Source: a virus
IMG/VR virus record: IMGVR_UViG_3300032561_001745
Coordinates: 1-21,088 of that record
Reading direction: 5' to 3' (one strand)
DNA length: 21,088 nt
Of this stretch, positions 12,459 to 21,000 are shown in pieces (the stretch's first letter is position 1; each line of letters starts with the position of its first letter). A program made the translations under genes and the position numbers. The notes beneath the pieces were generated by a model. It saw only the letters and a program-made list of their open reading frames with translations, was not told where the DNA came from and did not search any database.

Positions 12459-12884
12459 ATGTCAGAAAACCCCCATGCCGAACACAAGATCGTGGATGCG
12501 TACGAAATGCTTGTTGGCCCCATGCCTCCGGTCACCAAGCACCCCGGCGAATTCATCCGCGATGTGCTGCTGCCCGAATACGGGTTGAACGTCGCCAAGC
12601 TGGCGCGCTTGATCGGCGTGAATCGGCCGAACCTGCACAATGTGCTGAGCGGGCGGGTCGATGTCAGCCGCGACCTGGCCTATCGCCTGGGCGCGCTGAT
12701 GAACGACCATGTGGCCGATTTCCTGATCTCGTACCAGATCGCCTGGGACAAGACGCAGGACGCCGAGCGCCGGCAGGCGTACAAGGGCACGATCGAGCGG
12801 ATTACGCCGATCGATCCCGACGCGCGGAAAGCCCGGGCGCCGCGATCGGCGCCGGCCGGTGCGGTGGAAAGCGCAGAGGCATGA
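12459..12884 (+). CDS. higA: HigA-family antitoxin (XRE helix-turn-helix)
   Basis: The product has 141 residues with AAAGGAG 7 bases before the ATG. After a variable N-terminus, the HigA signature appears: a segment starting HPGEFIRDVLLPEYGLNVAK, then the helix-turn-helix LARLIGVNRPNLHNVLSGR and VDVSRDLAYRLG, then a C-terminal helix (SYQIAWDKTQDAERR). Typical HigA proteins are about 95-105 residues, so this one has an N-terminal addition of about 25 residues and a Pro/Ala-rich tail. It should neutralise HigB and repress the operators before both genes. Its stop overlaps the next start by 4 bases. Confidence 0.9.
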   Translation: MSENPHAEHKIVDAYEMLVGPMPPVTKHPGEFIRDVLLPEYGLNVAKLARLIGVNRPNLHNVLSGRVDVSRDLAYRLGALMNDHVADFLISYQIAWDKTQDAERRQAYKGTIERITPIDPDARKARAPRSAPAGAVESAEA

Positions 12885-13075
12885 TTGACGTGCAAGACAT
12901 CCTGCGACAAGGCGCCACAGCGCGCGCTGTGGGTCGCACCGAAATCGAAAACCCGTTTTACCAGCCGGAAAAGATGCCATCGACGACCGGTGAGCCGGTC
13001 GATGCTTGGGCGAGCAAAGCCGAGGCCTGGAACACTGGGTGGCGCATCGAAGATGCCATGAAAGGCAACGCATGA
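12881..13075 (+). CDS. Small Rmf/CrpP-like phage protein
   Basis: The product has 64 residues and starts with an ATGA overlap on higA. The pattern 'GATARAVGRTEIENPFY' followed by 'AWASKAEAWNTGWRIEDAM' resembles the ribosome modulation factor/CrpP fold: a short G-rich N-terminal helix, an NPY/F motif and a final W..GW helix. Such proteins occur widely in phages with unknown roles. Similarity is by pattern only. Confidence 0.6.
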   Translation: MIDVQDILRQGATARAVGRTEIENPFYQPEKMPSTTGEPVDAWASKAEAWNTGWRIEDAMKGNA

Positions 13076-13299
13076 TTGATCCATCTGATCTGCACGCGCG
13101 GCTTGAGGCGCTGTATCACCGCCTGCGCGACTTTCCCGAGGGTGCCCGATGCGAGCATGGCGTGCACCTGAAGCGCGACGCCTATGTGGCGTTTCTGGAT
13201 CTGCGAAAGCTGATCGAGACCGAGGTGCTGCCGTACTTGGGGCAGGCCTCTACCGCGCCCGCGCGACCAGCCGGCGATGCAGGGCCATCGCCGCGGTGA
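13072..13299 (+). CDS. Phage hypothetical protein
   Basis: The product has 75 residues with an ATGA-overlap start. It is a helical protein (LHARLEALYHRLRDFPEGAR; LDLRKLIETEVLPYLG) with one Cys-Glu-His (CEHGVHLKR) and a Pro/Ala-rich tail. Its 3' end overlaps the convergent minus-strand membrane-protein gene by 50 bases, with no terminator between. No family is recognised. Confidence 0.58.
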   Translation: MIDPSDLHARLEALYHRLRDFPEGARCEHGVHLKRDAYVAFLDLRKLIETEVLPYLGQASTAPARPAGDAGPSPR

Positions 13300-13510
13300 T
13301 GCCGAACGCTCCGGACAGGCCGTAGGTAAGCGCGTCGGCCGTGGTGGCGTCCGGGGCGGCGATTCGATGCCACAGGGTGGATTGGGCGATGCAGACGAGG
13401 AAGCTCGTGGCCGCGGCCCAGCCGTAGTTGCCGTTGTTGACGTTGCGGCTTTGGAACCCGAGCAGGAACACCGAGGCGAAGCCGGCGGCGAAAATCTGGA
13501 TGAAATGCAT
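13250..13510 (-). CDS. Phage membrane protein
   Basis: The product has 86 residues; GGGGA lies upstream of the ATG. It has hydrophobic stretches at residues about 3-19 (FIQIFAAGFASVFLLGF), 30-46 (GWAAATSFLVCIAQSTL) and 63-80 (TYGLSGAFGITAAMALHR), so two or three spans are likely. It is the last gene of the leftward lysis-side block. Small multi-span proteins of this kind are common in alphaproteobacterial phages; the role is unknown, and a holin function is possible but not indicated. Confidence 0.68.
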   Translation of the reverse strand: MHFIQIFAAGFASVFLLGFQSRNVNNGNYGWAAATSFLVCIAQSTLWHRIAAPDATTADALTYGLSGAFGITAAMALHRRLVARAR

Positions 13511-13513
13511 CGG

Positions 13514-13693
13514 CTATCCCCGCAACATGTAAGCAAGCCTTACAAGTTCGTCGGCCGCATCGGGCGCGCCGCGCTCGGCCATCTGGATGATCAGCAGCGC
13601 GAGTGTGCCGGCGGCATAATCGACCTTGGGCGAAGGCTGACGATCGCGCAGGACCTGGGCGGCACGTTCCAGCAGCTCGGGCGCTGTGTTCAC
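13514..13693 (-). CDS. Small phage hypothetical protein
   Basis: With the GTG at 13693 (GTGA overlap with the metallophosphoesterase stop) the product is 59 residues; an ATG at 13714 would add 7. It is helical throughout (NTAPELLERAAQVLRDRQPS; LALLIIQMAERGAPDAADEL) with no charged clusters or membrane span. No family is recognised. Confidence 0.58.
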   Translation of the reverse strand: MNTAPELLERAAQVLRDRQPSPKVDYAAGTLALLIIQMAERGAPDAADELVRLAYMLRG

Positions 13694-14739
13694 GCCACTT
13701 TGCGCCGTTTCCACGCGAGAAATTCGACGCCTTCAAAGGGATCGGCGAAACAGGTCAGGGCGTTGAGCTTTTCGGCCGCGGGGTCGACCACGGCGAGCAC
13801 CGAGGCGGCATATTGCTGGCAACCGAAGCCGAGGTGGTCGGCGTAGCTGTCGATGAACTTGTAGCCGCGCAGACGAGCCAACCAATAGACGAAGTTGCGG
13901 TCTTCGTTCTCTTCGTGGTGAAGTGCCCAGTTGTGGTGGTGGCCGGCGACGTAGAGGTGCGCCCAGTCGCTCATGCGAGCGGCGCGCTGCGCGCCGTGCA
14001 GCTTGTTCCACATGCTGTGGCCAGGGAAGTTGTGCGTGGCCCACAGGCGCAGCTTGTGGCCGTTGGGTGAGGCGAGCGTGACCTTGGCCTGCCAGTCTTC
14101 CATGACGATCTGGTTGACGTTCATGCCCTCAATGATCGGGATACCATCGGACCATGCATCATGGTTACCGTGGATCCACAGCCACCAGGGCACGCCGCTT
14201 TCGGTCATGAACCACTTGATCAGGCGGCGCGCGGTCGAAACGCTGGTTTCCTGTTCGGCATAGAGCTTTGCCAGACGGCCGGTCCAGTTGTTGGTGACAT
14301 CGCCGATCGACACGGCATAAAGGTGCCTGGTGTTGCGGGCCAGCTCGCAATGGCTGTGCAACAAATCCCAGTTGCATCCGTCATCATCAATATGCGGATC
14401 GCCGAACAGCATCAACGCATAGGGCCCGCTGGTCGGCACTTGAAATTCGCGCCAGCGCTTGGCCTTCTGATGTTCCCACCGCTTGGCGAAGCGGCGGCGC
14501 ATCATGCCGATGACATCCTCGATCTCGACATCGGATTCGGGCAACGGCGCTGCCGTCGGCACGATCGCCACTTTGCTTTTCAGGCGATTGCGCGCGCGGG
14601 TGAGCGCGGCGGTCGCGGCCTTAGGATTCATGCCAAGCGCTGCGCTGGCGGCGCGGGCCGAGCCGTGTTGTTTGATGGCTTCGATCAGTTCCTTTTCCCG
14701 AGGCGTGGCGATTTCGAACAAGCGCGCGTCGATATCCAT
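13690..14739 (-). CDS. Metallophosphoesterase with N-terminal helix-turn-helix
   Basis: The product has 349 residues; AAGGG stands before the ATG at 14739. Residues about 10-55 form a helix-turn-helix-like segment (IKQHGSARAASAALGMNPKA). The calcineurin-like fold follows with its metal-binding motifs: GDPHID (113-118), GDV (146-148), GNHD (191-194), H236 and GHHH (266-269). It should be a di-metal phosphodiesterase or nuclease. The helix-turn-helix suggests that it acts on DNA; this architecture occurs in large-terminase or DNA-processing neighbourhoods of phages. Substrate unknown. It lies downstream of the spanins in the leftward block. Confidence 0.85.
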   Translation of the reverse strand: MDIDARLFEIATPREKELIEAIKQHGSARAASAALGMNPKAATAALTRARNRLKSKVAIVPTAAPLPESDVEIEDVIGMMRRRFAKRWEHQKAKRWREFQVPTSGPYALMLFGDPHIDDDGCNWDLLHSHCELARNTRHLYAVSIGDVTNNWTGRLAKLYAEQETSVSTARRLIKWFMTESGVPWWLWIHGNHDAWSDGIPIIEGMNVNQIVMEDWQAKVTLASPNGHKLRLWATHNFPGHSMWNKLHGAQRAARMSDWAHLYVAGHHHNWALHHEENEDRNFVYWLARLRGYKFIDSYADHLGFGCQQYAASVLAVVDPAAEKLNALTCFADPFEGVEFLAWKRRKVA

Positions 14740-14765
14740 GATCAGCCCTTGCGGTTGTGAACGAT

Positions 14766-15053
14766 TCAGTGCGTCGGCGTCACCGTGCACGGGCCGACCA
14801 GCGCCATCAGCTGATCGACCGCGGATCGCAGCGCCAAGTCGGTGCGGGCCAGCGTGCCGACATCGCGGACGGCATCGCCGGACAGATCGGCGCGCGGCAC
14901 GGGGCCGGGCACTTTGGCCGGATCGATGCAACGAACCGCGACCGGCACGTCGACCTCGACGGTTTTGGCCTGGATCACCGGCGGCGGGGTTTGCGCGCAC
15001 GCGGCCAGCGCGAGGCAGGCCGCAACGGTCAAGGATTGCTTGACGGTTCGCAT
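14766..15053 (-). CDS. Rz1-like outer-membrane spanin lipoprotein
   Basis: The product has 95 residues; GGGGG is 7 bases before the ATG at 15053. A lipoprotein signal is clear: charged start (MRTVKQS), hydrophobic stretch and lipobox LAAC (Cys19), followed by the Pro-rich AQTPPPVI. The rest is a short periplasmic segment with a Cys pair (C43 and near the C-terminus). It lies immediately after the inner-membrane spanin with a 1-base stop/start overlap. It should join the Rz partner to fuse the membranes in the last step of lysis. Confidence 0.78.
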   Translation of the reverse strand: MRTVKQSLTVAACLALAACAQTPPPVIQAKTVEVDVPVAVRCIDPAKVPGPVPRADLSGDAVRDVGTLARTDLALRSAVDQLMALVGPCTVTPTH

Positions 15054-15511
15054 CACAATTCCCCCTTGGCTGCCATCACCGCGTCGGGCGTGCGGCAGGT
15101 GTTGCCGGTCGGCGCCGGCGCGATGGCGATGGCTTGGGACAGGTCGGCGCGGTGTTTCGATCGATCGAGCGCGGCCTGGTCATCCTTGGCGCCTTGTGCC
15201 TGGGCGGTGGAGCTGGCTTTGCCGACGGCCATTGTTGCGAGGTTCTGGCGCGCGATCGCGGCCTGAAGGTCTTTGATCGACGCCGCTTCGATGTCGAGAT
15301 CGTGGCGCAGCGTGGCGTTGGTGGCGGTCAGGGTGGCGACGGCGCGATCCTTTACCGCCCATTCGTGCCAGCAGAGCGCGCACAGCACCGCCAGCGCGGC
15401 GCACAGGGCCCACGCGGGGTTGCGGGTGGCCCAGCCGGCAGCGGCGGCCAGAAACGCGCGCAGGCGCCCCAGCCAGCCGCCCAGCAGCAGCTTTATCGCC
15501 AGCCAAGTCAC
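15053..15511 (-). CDS. Rz-like inner-membrane spanin
   Basis: The product has 152 residues with a GTG start in a GTGA overlap. A hydrophobic N-terminal region (residues about 30-48, NPAWALCAALAVLCALCWHE) serves as the membrane anchor. A long helical periplasmic stretch follows (VATLTATNATLRHDLDIEAA, then KDLQAAIARQ) with the heptad character of i-spanins. The end, GNTCRTPDAVMAAKGEL, contains a Cys that may form a disulfide. The tandem arrangement with Rz1 supports the call. Confidence 0.72.
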   Translation of the reverse strand: MTWLAIKLLLGGWLGRLRAFLAAAAGWATRNPAWALCAALAVLCALCWHEWAVKDRAVATLTATNATLRHDLDIEAASIKDLQAAIARQNLATMAVGKASSTAQAQGAKDDQAALDRSKHRADLSQAIAIAPAPTGNTCRTPDAVMAAKGEL

Positions 15512-15726
15512 CGGAGGCGGCCCAGAATAAAGCCGGCCACAAACGCGAGCGCCGTGAACAGCATCAGGTGTTCCGGGGTCAGCGCCTTGGCGGCCAGATC
15601 GTCGATCCGGGCGTGGATGTTCGACAGCGCGCGGCCGATTCCGGCTTCGGCTTCCTGTTCGACCTTCTTGGCGTCATCGACGGCGGTTTTGATCTTGGCG
15701 CCGGCGGTTTTCACGGGATTTCGCAT
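15508..15726 (-). CDS. Small tail-anchored protein of the lysis block
   Basis: The product has 72 residues; AAGGA lies before the ATG. The first 50 residues are charged and helical (GAKIKTAVDDAKKVEQEAEA; LSNIHARIDDLAAKALTPEH). One membrane helix follows at the C-terminus (LMLFTALAFVAGFILGRL). The layout resembles ElaB/YqjD (DUF883)-type tail-anchored proteins, but it may equally be a phage holin or lysis accessory. The 4-base overlap with the i-spanin supports a lysis-related role. Confidence 0.6.
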   Translation of the reverse strand: MRNPVKTAGAKIKTAVDDAKKVEQEAEAGIGRALSNIHARIDDLAAKALTPEHLMLFTALAFVAGFILGRLR

Positions 15727-15771
15727 GGTCGGTCCTTTCGGATGGTTTTGCTTTGTGAAATGGGCGTAATT

Positions 15772-15786
15772 GGTTCATGATGAACC
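15772..15786. promoter_or_regulatory. Perfect palindrome abutting the endonuclease start
   Basis: GGTTCATGATGAACC is a perfect 7-base inverted repeat around one G, placed 1 base before the ATG of the plus-strand endonuclease gene, over its ribosome binding region. It lies between two divergently transcribed genes, so it could be an operator for either or the nuclease's own binding site. Confidence 0.5.
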
Positions 15787-15787
15787 C

Positions 15788-16462
15788 ATGGCCAGACCCT
15801 ATGCAGTTCCTCTCGAAATCGGCGCAAAATACGGAAAATGGACCGTTTTGCGCGAACTCCCGTCGAAGCCGCGGAAGCCAAAGGGCAATATCAGGTTTGC
15901 CGAATGCCAATGTGAATGTGGCGGCGTGGCGTCCGTTCAGGTGCCCCATCTGCGCAGCGGCGCTTCATCGGGGTGTTCGAATTGCGCGGGCCGCAAAGAG
16001 CATCCGCGAAATGGTGATCGCAATCGAACCTATCGAATTTGGGTCGCGATGCGGAACCGGTGCAAATACCCCAGCACCTACGCGTGGAAATGGTACGGCG
16101 CGAAGGGTATCCGCGTGTGCGAGCGCTGGGACTCTGACTACGGCAACTTCTTGGCAGACATGGGCGAAGCGCCCGAGGGTATGTCGATCGACCGGATCGA
16201 CCGGCACGGTCATTACGAGCCCGGCAATTGCAAATGGTCTGATCAAAAGACCCAGATGAACAACACCGCTCGAAATATCATCGTTGAGTATGACGGCCAG
16301 AAGATGTCAGTCACTCAGCTTTGCGACCTGACCGAATTGCCTTATCGGCCGGTGCACTGGTTGATAAAACGTCGCGGCATGAGCGCGGCCGAAGCTGTCG
16401 AAACCATCCGCGCTCGCCAGCCGCAAAACCTCACCGGGCTGCAGCGCCGCCAGTCGGTTTAA
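15788..16462 (+). CDS. Free-standing HNH homing-type endonuclease
   Basis: The product is 224 residues from the ATG at 15788. A zinc-ribbon-like pair of Cys motifs (CQCECGG at about residues 41-47, GCSNCAG at about 68-74) precedes the HNH core typical of phage homing endonucleases (SIDRIDRHGHYEPGNCKWSD; residues about 138-157). A C-terminal helix-turn-helix-like segment (MSVTQLCDLTELPYRPVHWL) follows. It is the only plus-strand gene inside the minus-strand lysis block, lacks coupling with its neighbours and overlaps the convergent HNH gene by 32 bases. This fits insertion of a selfish homing gene. Confidence 0.85.
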   Translation: MARPYAVPLEIGAKYGKWTVLRELPSKPRKPKGNIRFAECQCECGGVASVQVPHLRSGASSGCSNCAGRKEHPRNGDRNRTYRIWVAMRNRCKYPSTYAWKWYGAKGIRVCERWDSDYGNFLADMGEAPEGMSIDRIDRHGHYEPGNCKWSDQKTQMNNTARNIIVEYDGQKMSVTQLCDLTELPYRPVHWLIKRRGMSAAEAVETIRARQPQNLTGLQRRQSV

Positions 16463-16889
16463 GCACGATCACGCCATCGCGCGCGACGACCTGAGAAATC
16501 CAGTTCGGGAACGGCACCAAATGGATGCCGGTGCCAGCGCCGCGGTGACATTTCGCGCAGATGACCACCAGGTTGCGGATATCATCCGGTGACGCGATCG
16601 GTTTGTCGCCCAGCTGGGCCGCATAGCCATAGACATCGAGCCGGTGACACCATTGCAGCACCTTGGCGGGATCCGCGTTTTCCCATTCGGCCCATTCGAT
16701 CACGAAATGGTGCACCTCGCGATGTTCCCGACCGCCGCAGCAAGCGCACGGCGTGTCGAGCTTCTGAACCAGCGTGCGCTTGTTGGCAGCGAATTCCGGG
16801 CTTTCGGTGCGCGCGGCATGATCCGGGTATTCAACATCGATGGTGATCGTCTCGCGCTGTTCGTGCGCGGCTACTTTCGGGTCAGCCAT
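16431..16889 (-). CDS. HNH nuclease-like zinc protein
   Basis: The product has 152 residues and starts with an 8-base overlap with the upstream membrane-protein gene. CACCGG (residues 48-53) and CAKCHRG carry four cysteines in CxxC-type positions. REVHHFVIEWAEW supplies the histidine pair and NLVVICAKCH the Asn and last His expected of an HNH fold (beta-beta-alpha metal). It may be a phage-encoded HNH nuclease for DNA packaging or processing. It is unlike the homing endonuclease downstream. Catalytic activity is inferred. Confidence 0.68.
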   Translation of the reverse strand: MADPKVAAHEQRETITIDVEYPDHAARTESPEFAANKRTLVQKLDTPCACCGGREHREVHHFVIEWAEWENADPAKVLQWCHRLDVYGYAAQLGDKPIASPDDIRNLVVICAKCHRGAGTGIHLVPFPNWISQVVARDGVIVLKPTGGAAAR

Positions 16890-17154
16890 TGTCGGAATCC
16901 TTGGGCTTGGGTTCGGTGTGGTTGGTGCCCCAGATCAGGGTGGTGATGCCGCCGACGATCAGGGGGACGTAGAATTGCAGCGCGGTCAGCAGCGCGGCCC
17001 AGCGCTCGACCGGAACGCAGTTGAACACCGTGGTGGTGGCGGCCACCAACGGCAGCACGATCAGCAGCACGAAGCCGACGGCGAAGCCGATCAGGCGTCC
17101 GATCGCGACGGTTTGGTTGTCGGGCCCGGTGAGGGCCTGTTTCAGCCAGATCAT
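16882..17154 (-). CDS. Two-span membrane protein next to the endolysin (holin or antiholin candidate)
   Basis: The product has 90 residues starting 1 base after the lysozyme stop. There are two membrane helices (residues about 18-40, RLIGFAVGFVLLIVLPLVAA, and 55-75, LLTALQFYVPLIVGGITTLI) and a charged, Pro-rich C-terminus (HTEPKPKDSDNG). The two-span shape and position match class II holins or accompanying lysis regulators. Which of this protein and the one at 17717 is the holin cannot be told from sequence. Confidence 0.62.
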   Translation of the reverse strand: MIWLKQALTGPDNQTVAIGRLIGFAVGFVLLIVLPLVAATTTVFNCVPVERWAALLTALQFYVPLIVGGITTLIWGTNHTEPKPKDSDNG

Positions 17155-17155
17155 G

Positions 17156-17713
17156 TCAGGCGCCCCCCAGGATCGATTGGACGATTGGCGTGATGTCGGT
17201 GTCGGTGGGCTTGATCGGGTGGTATCCGGGCTTGCTGACCTTCCACACGGGGCAGCGCAGATCGGCGGGCCATTGGCCGTCGAAGAACAGCGCCGCTTCC
17301 CGGTTGCGGCGTTCCTGGAGCTGGCCGCCGCCGAGGTAATTGGTGGTCAGTTCGTGCCGGGCCTGCGCCGCGTTGCCCGCCAGCCAGTCCTGAACCCAAT
17401 GCGCGCGGCCAATCGCATCGGTGTTCCAATGGAAACTGAGCGCGGCGGCGAGCTGCGCCTCATTGAGCGCGTGGCCGGCAAAGACCTTGTTGATTTCGGG
17501 CAGATAGGCCGCGTTGACCCGGTCGATGCTGGCGTGGATGCAGGCCTCGATAGGGGCGGGGCGGTTGATGTAGGCCCGGGTCTTGATGCCGGCGGCATCG
17601 GTCAGGCCGATCGCCCAGGTCCAGGTCGGCGGATTGCCGCTGTCAAGGTAGGACTCGAGCGCCAGGCCTTCCTCGTGCGCGAGGTTGACGAAGGCGCGGA
17701 CGGTGAGCCGCAT
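17156..17713 (-). CDS. Endolysin, GH24 lysozyme family
   Basis: The product has 185 residues. The T4-lysozyme-type catalytic spacing is present near the N-terminus: E15 (HEEG), D24 (YLD) and T30 (NPPTW), followed by TWAIGLTDAAG. The middle, with FAGHALNEAQLAAALSFHWN and GGGQLQERRNREAALF, fits the helical second lobe. An additional tail of about 35 residues (PADLRCPVWKVSKPGYHPIK) is present. It degrades peptidoglycan at lysis. No signal peptide is visible, so it depends on a holin, and membrane-protein genes lie on both sides. Confidence 0.88.
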   Translation of the reverse strand: MRLTVRAFVNLAHEEGLALESYLDSGNPPTWTWAIGLTDAAGIKTRAYINRPAPIEACIHASIDRVNAAYLPEINKVFAGHALNEAQLAAALSFHWNTDAIGRAHWVQDWLAGNAAQARHELTTNYLGGGQLQERRNREAALFFDGQWPADLRCPVWKVSKPGYHPIKPTDTDITPIVQSILGGA

Positions 17714-17716
17714 GGA

Positions 17717-17950
17717 TCAGTGCCCGGCCGTGTGCGAGGGCGTGGTGGGGCTGACGTGCGCCATATATGCCCAGCCCCACAGCGCGATCGCCACCAGGAT
17801 CAGCACCATCGCCTTGCCGAACATCGCCAGCACGCCGCGCCCGACGTATTTGCTGATGTTGCTGCTGACCTCCGCCAAGACCTCCTTTGCGATCAGCTGG
17901 GCATCCTCCTTCGTGATCGGCGGACGCGGCGGCGGGCAATCGTCGGACAT
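17717..17950 (-). CDS. Holin candidate (single-span, directly before the lysozyme)
   Basis: The product has 77 residues; GGAGAA precedes the ATG. A Pro-rich, acidic N-terminus and a helical stretch (EDAQLIAKEVLAEVSSNISK) lead to a membrane helix (residues about 45-66, GKAMVLILVAIALWGWAYMA) and a short polar tail. Position before the lysozyme gene in transcription order and size are typical of phage holins. Single-span (class III-like) topology is read from sequence; function inferred. Confidence 0.66.
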   Translation of the reverse strand: MSDDCPPPRPPITKEDAQLIAKEVLAEVSSNISKYVGRGVLAMFGKAMVLILVAIALWGWAYMAHVSPTTPSHTAGH

Positions 17951-18015
17951 GGCATTCTCCTGGCGGTGGGGATCAGGCGGGCATCAGGTCAGGGTGCGCG
18001 GGCGCGGTCGACGCG

Positions 18016-21000
18016 TCAGACCAGCCGGGTCGTGGAGATCAATCCGGCGGTCTGGAATGCCGTCAGCTCGTATTTTGCGGCCAGCGGCAGAGTCGGGTTG
18101 TTCATGTGCAGCTGATCGCTTTGAAGCCCCGGCACCGCGGTGGCATCGCCAACCGAAGAAATCACGCCGAGCGCGGCGCGCAGGTTGGCGCCGGCGAAGA
18201 CGTTGGGATTGCCGGCAAACGCGGCGAGCGCGGCGGCATAGCCGGGCAAAAGCTGCGCCGAATACCACGCGTCGAGGCCGGTCGAGGCGCCGTAGCATGT
18301 GAACCCGAGCGCGACCTGCACGTTGTTGGCCAGGAAGTAGTTGGCCGCGTTCTGGTACCCGGTGGAAAATTCGGCCGACAGCGTGCCCATCGTCTTGTCT
18401 GTCTGGCCGAGCGAGATCAGCACCACCTTGTTGGTGTAGCCGCCGCGATTCTGGTGCGGCCACAGGGCGCCCGCGCAGAACCCGTTCGGATCGAAATAGG
18501 CATCGGTGTACGGGTAGATATACCCGGCCACGTCCTGCGACCGCGCCGCCGCCATGAACGTCCAGGCGATGCCGTCGCCGCCGGTGACCGTGCCGCTGGT
18601 GTGCGTCGGCTGCACGGTCGAGGTGACCGGCGCGGTGTTCGAATAGATCCCGGTCGTGTTCTTGTAGACGTAGCCGCCGGCCAGAATGTAGGTGCCGCGC
18701 GTGACCAGCATCGAGCTGGTCCAGGCGCGCAGCACGCCGACCCAGTTGTGAATGATCGAGGTCGTGCCGATCGCGGTGGGGTGGATATCGGCCCAGGTGC
18801 CATAATCACCGGCGAACGAGGCAAAGCTGCACCACATGCCGCGCGTGCCGCCGGCCGTCAGCGTGCCGCCGACGTAAGAGGCATAGATCGGATCGCGGTG
18901 CGGCGCGGCAAGCTGCCCGGTTTTCAGCGGGTCGGTGGCGGCGCCCTGTTCGTTCGACTGCCCGACAAGCGAAAGCACCATGCTGCTGGTCGGCACCACA
19001 ACCTCGCTGTAGGTCAGCGGCAGGCTGGGGAACTGGTAGAGGCGCTGCGCGATGTTATCGAGGTTGAGCGGCAGATTGCCGGTAAAGGCCATCGCGTGGA
19101 ACAGGCCCGACCAGCCGATCGCGTAAGTCGTCGCGGTGTTGCCGTTGGTATTGGCCGACTGGCCATTGGTGCCGAACCAGAAATGGCTGTTTGTGGCGGT
19201 GGCGCCGGTCGGGCCCAGCTTGTCGACCTTTCGCACCATATAGTCGAGGTTGCCGTCGACGTAGACGTAGACGTTTCCCTTTGGCCCATCGACCGCGACC
19301 ATGACCGTGTGATCGGTGCCGTCGAACACCGTGGCGGTGGTGTTGAGCGTGACCACCGTGCCGGTGCTGGTGTCGCCCAGACTGGTGTTGATGTAGATTC
19401 CGAGCTGGCCACTGGCGCGCGCGGCGAACCAGATGCCGTTGACATTGGTCGTGGCCGCCGGGCTGCCGTTGCCCATGAAATATTCGGTGGCGCCGGGCGC
19501 GCCGGCCTTCACGCGGAACCCGAAAAGCACGCATTGCGTGGCCAGATTGAACGACAGGAAGTTCGCCGGGATAAAGCCGCACAGGCCGGTGCCCGCGCCG
19601 CTGGTGAAATAGCCCGCCGTCGTCCACGCCGAATTGCCGAGGCCCGGCAAGACGGTCAGGTTCGCGCCATTGCCCGACAGGTCGATCGAATCGCCGCCGC
19701 CGCTGTAGACCGCGCCCTGGCTCATGCTGACGCAGGCCATGTAGTAATTGCTGGCGATGCCCTGAATCGGAATCGTCAGCCCGGCCAGCTGGGTTTGCAG
19801 CGCCGTAACTTGCGACTGGGTCGATGCGATCGCGGTGGTGTTGGCGGCGGTCTGGGTGGCGAGATTGCCGGCGCCGTAGAACCGGATGCTGATCGCCGCC
19901 GAGGCAAGGCCGGTGATGCCGATATAGGCCGCGTTGGTCGGCACGGTCAGCGCCTGGTTGGTGTAGGTGGTGGTGGTGCCGTTCACGCCGATGAATTGGT
20001 AGCTGATGAACGTGTTCGTGTTGTCGTAATAGCAGGCAAGGCACGTGGCCACGCCGTTGACCGCGGCCGAGGCCTGCACCTGGGTGGCCGTGGGATCGAT
20101 CGGTACCTTCAGATATTGGTAGCTGGCCCCGGCGGTCGCGACGCCCGCGGTGTTGAGGTAATAGCCGGTGACTGCGGTGAAGCTGGGCACATACCACGAC
20201 AACAGCGCGGTGCTGAGCCCGGAGATCTGGGTCTGTGCCGCGGCGATCGCGGCGGCCATCGTGACATTGTTGGCGGTGCTGGTGTTGACCTGCGCGGTCA
20301 GCCCGGCCAGGCAATAGAACTGCAGCTGCATCGTGCCGACCGTGGTCGAACAGATGCCGATCGTGGCGCAGTTGCTGGGAACGGTCAGGGTCTGGTTGGT
20401 GTACTGGTTCGGGCTGCCGTTCACGCCGACGAATTGCGAGCTGATGAAGGTGCCCGACCCGTCATAATAGCAGGCCAGCGCCATCGCCGCGCCGCTGGTA
20501 CGGCCGCTCGCGCGGAACGCCGTTGCCGTGGGATCGACCGCGACCTTGGTATATTGGAAGCTGGCCGAAGCCGTGGCGACACCATTGGCCGAATTGAGGT
20601 AATAGCCGGTGGTGACGGTCTGCGCCGGCGTGTACCACGCGCTGAGCGAGCCGAAGGTGGCCGTCATGAAGGTGGACAGCGGCAGCTTGGTCTGCGTGCT
20701 GCTGAACGGTGCGGTGGCCAGCGAACCGGCGCTGTTGCCCCAGGCGCCGAGATAGTTGCCATCGGCGGTGGGTGCGGCGAAAATGCGGTTGACCGGGATC
20801 GTGCCGACGGCGGCGGTGGGCACCGTGGCGCCGGTCAGGCCGCCCGAGGGCAGTGACAGAGTGGGCGCGGTGTTCGAGGTGCTGATCCCCGGGTTGATGA
20901 TCGCATAGCTGGCCAGTTTGCCCGTGCCGTCGATCGTGTAGGTCCACTGGAACCCCGAAGGGCCGCCCGATACGCCGCCGGCATATGTGCCAGCCGTCCC

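Noticed and set aside
12368-12880. Upstream extension of the frame ending at 13075
   Set aside because: It is out of frame with the clear HigA antitoxin across the same DNA; the overlapping ATG at 12881 is the natural start.
18106-20856. Plus-strand open frame of 916 codons opposite the tail protein
   Set aside because: Its translation is Arg/Gly/Ala-rich with no domain, and the minus strand carries clear domain motifs; long antisense frames are expected in GC-rich repetitive coding DNA.
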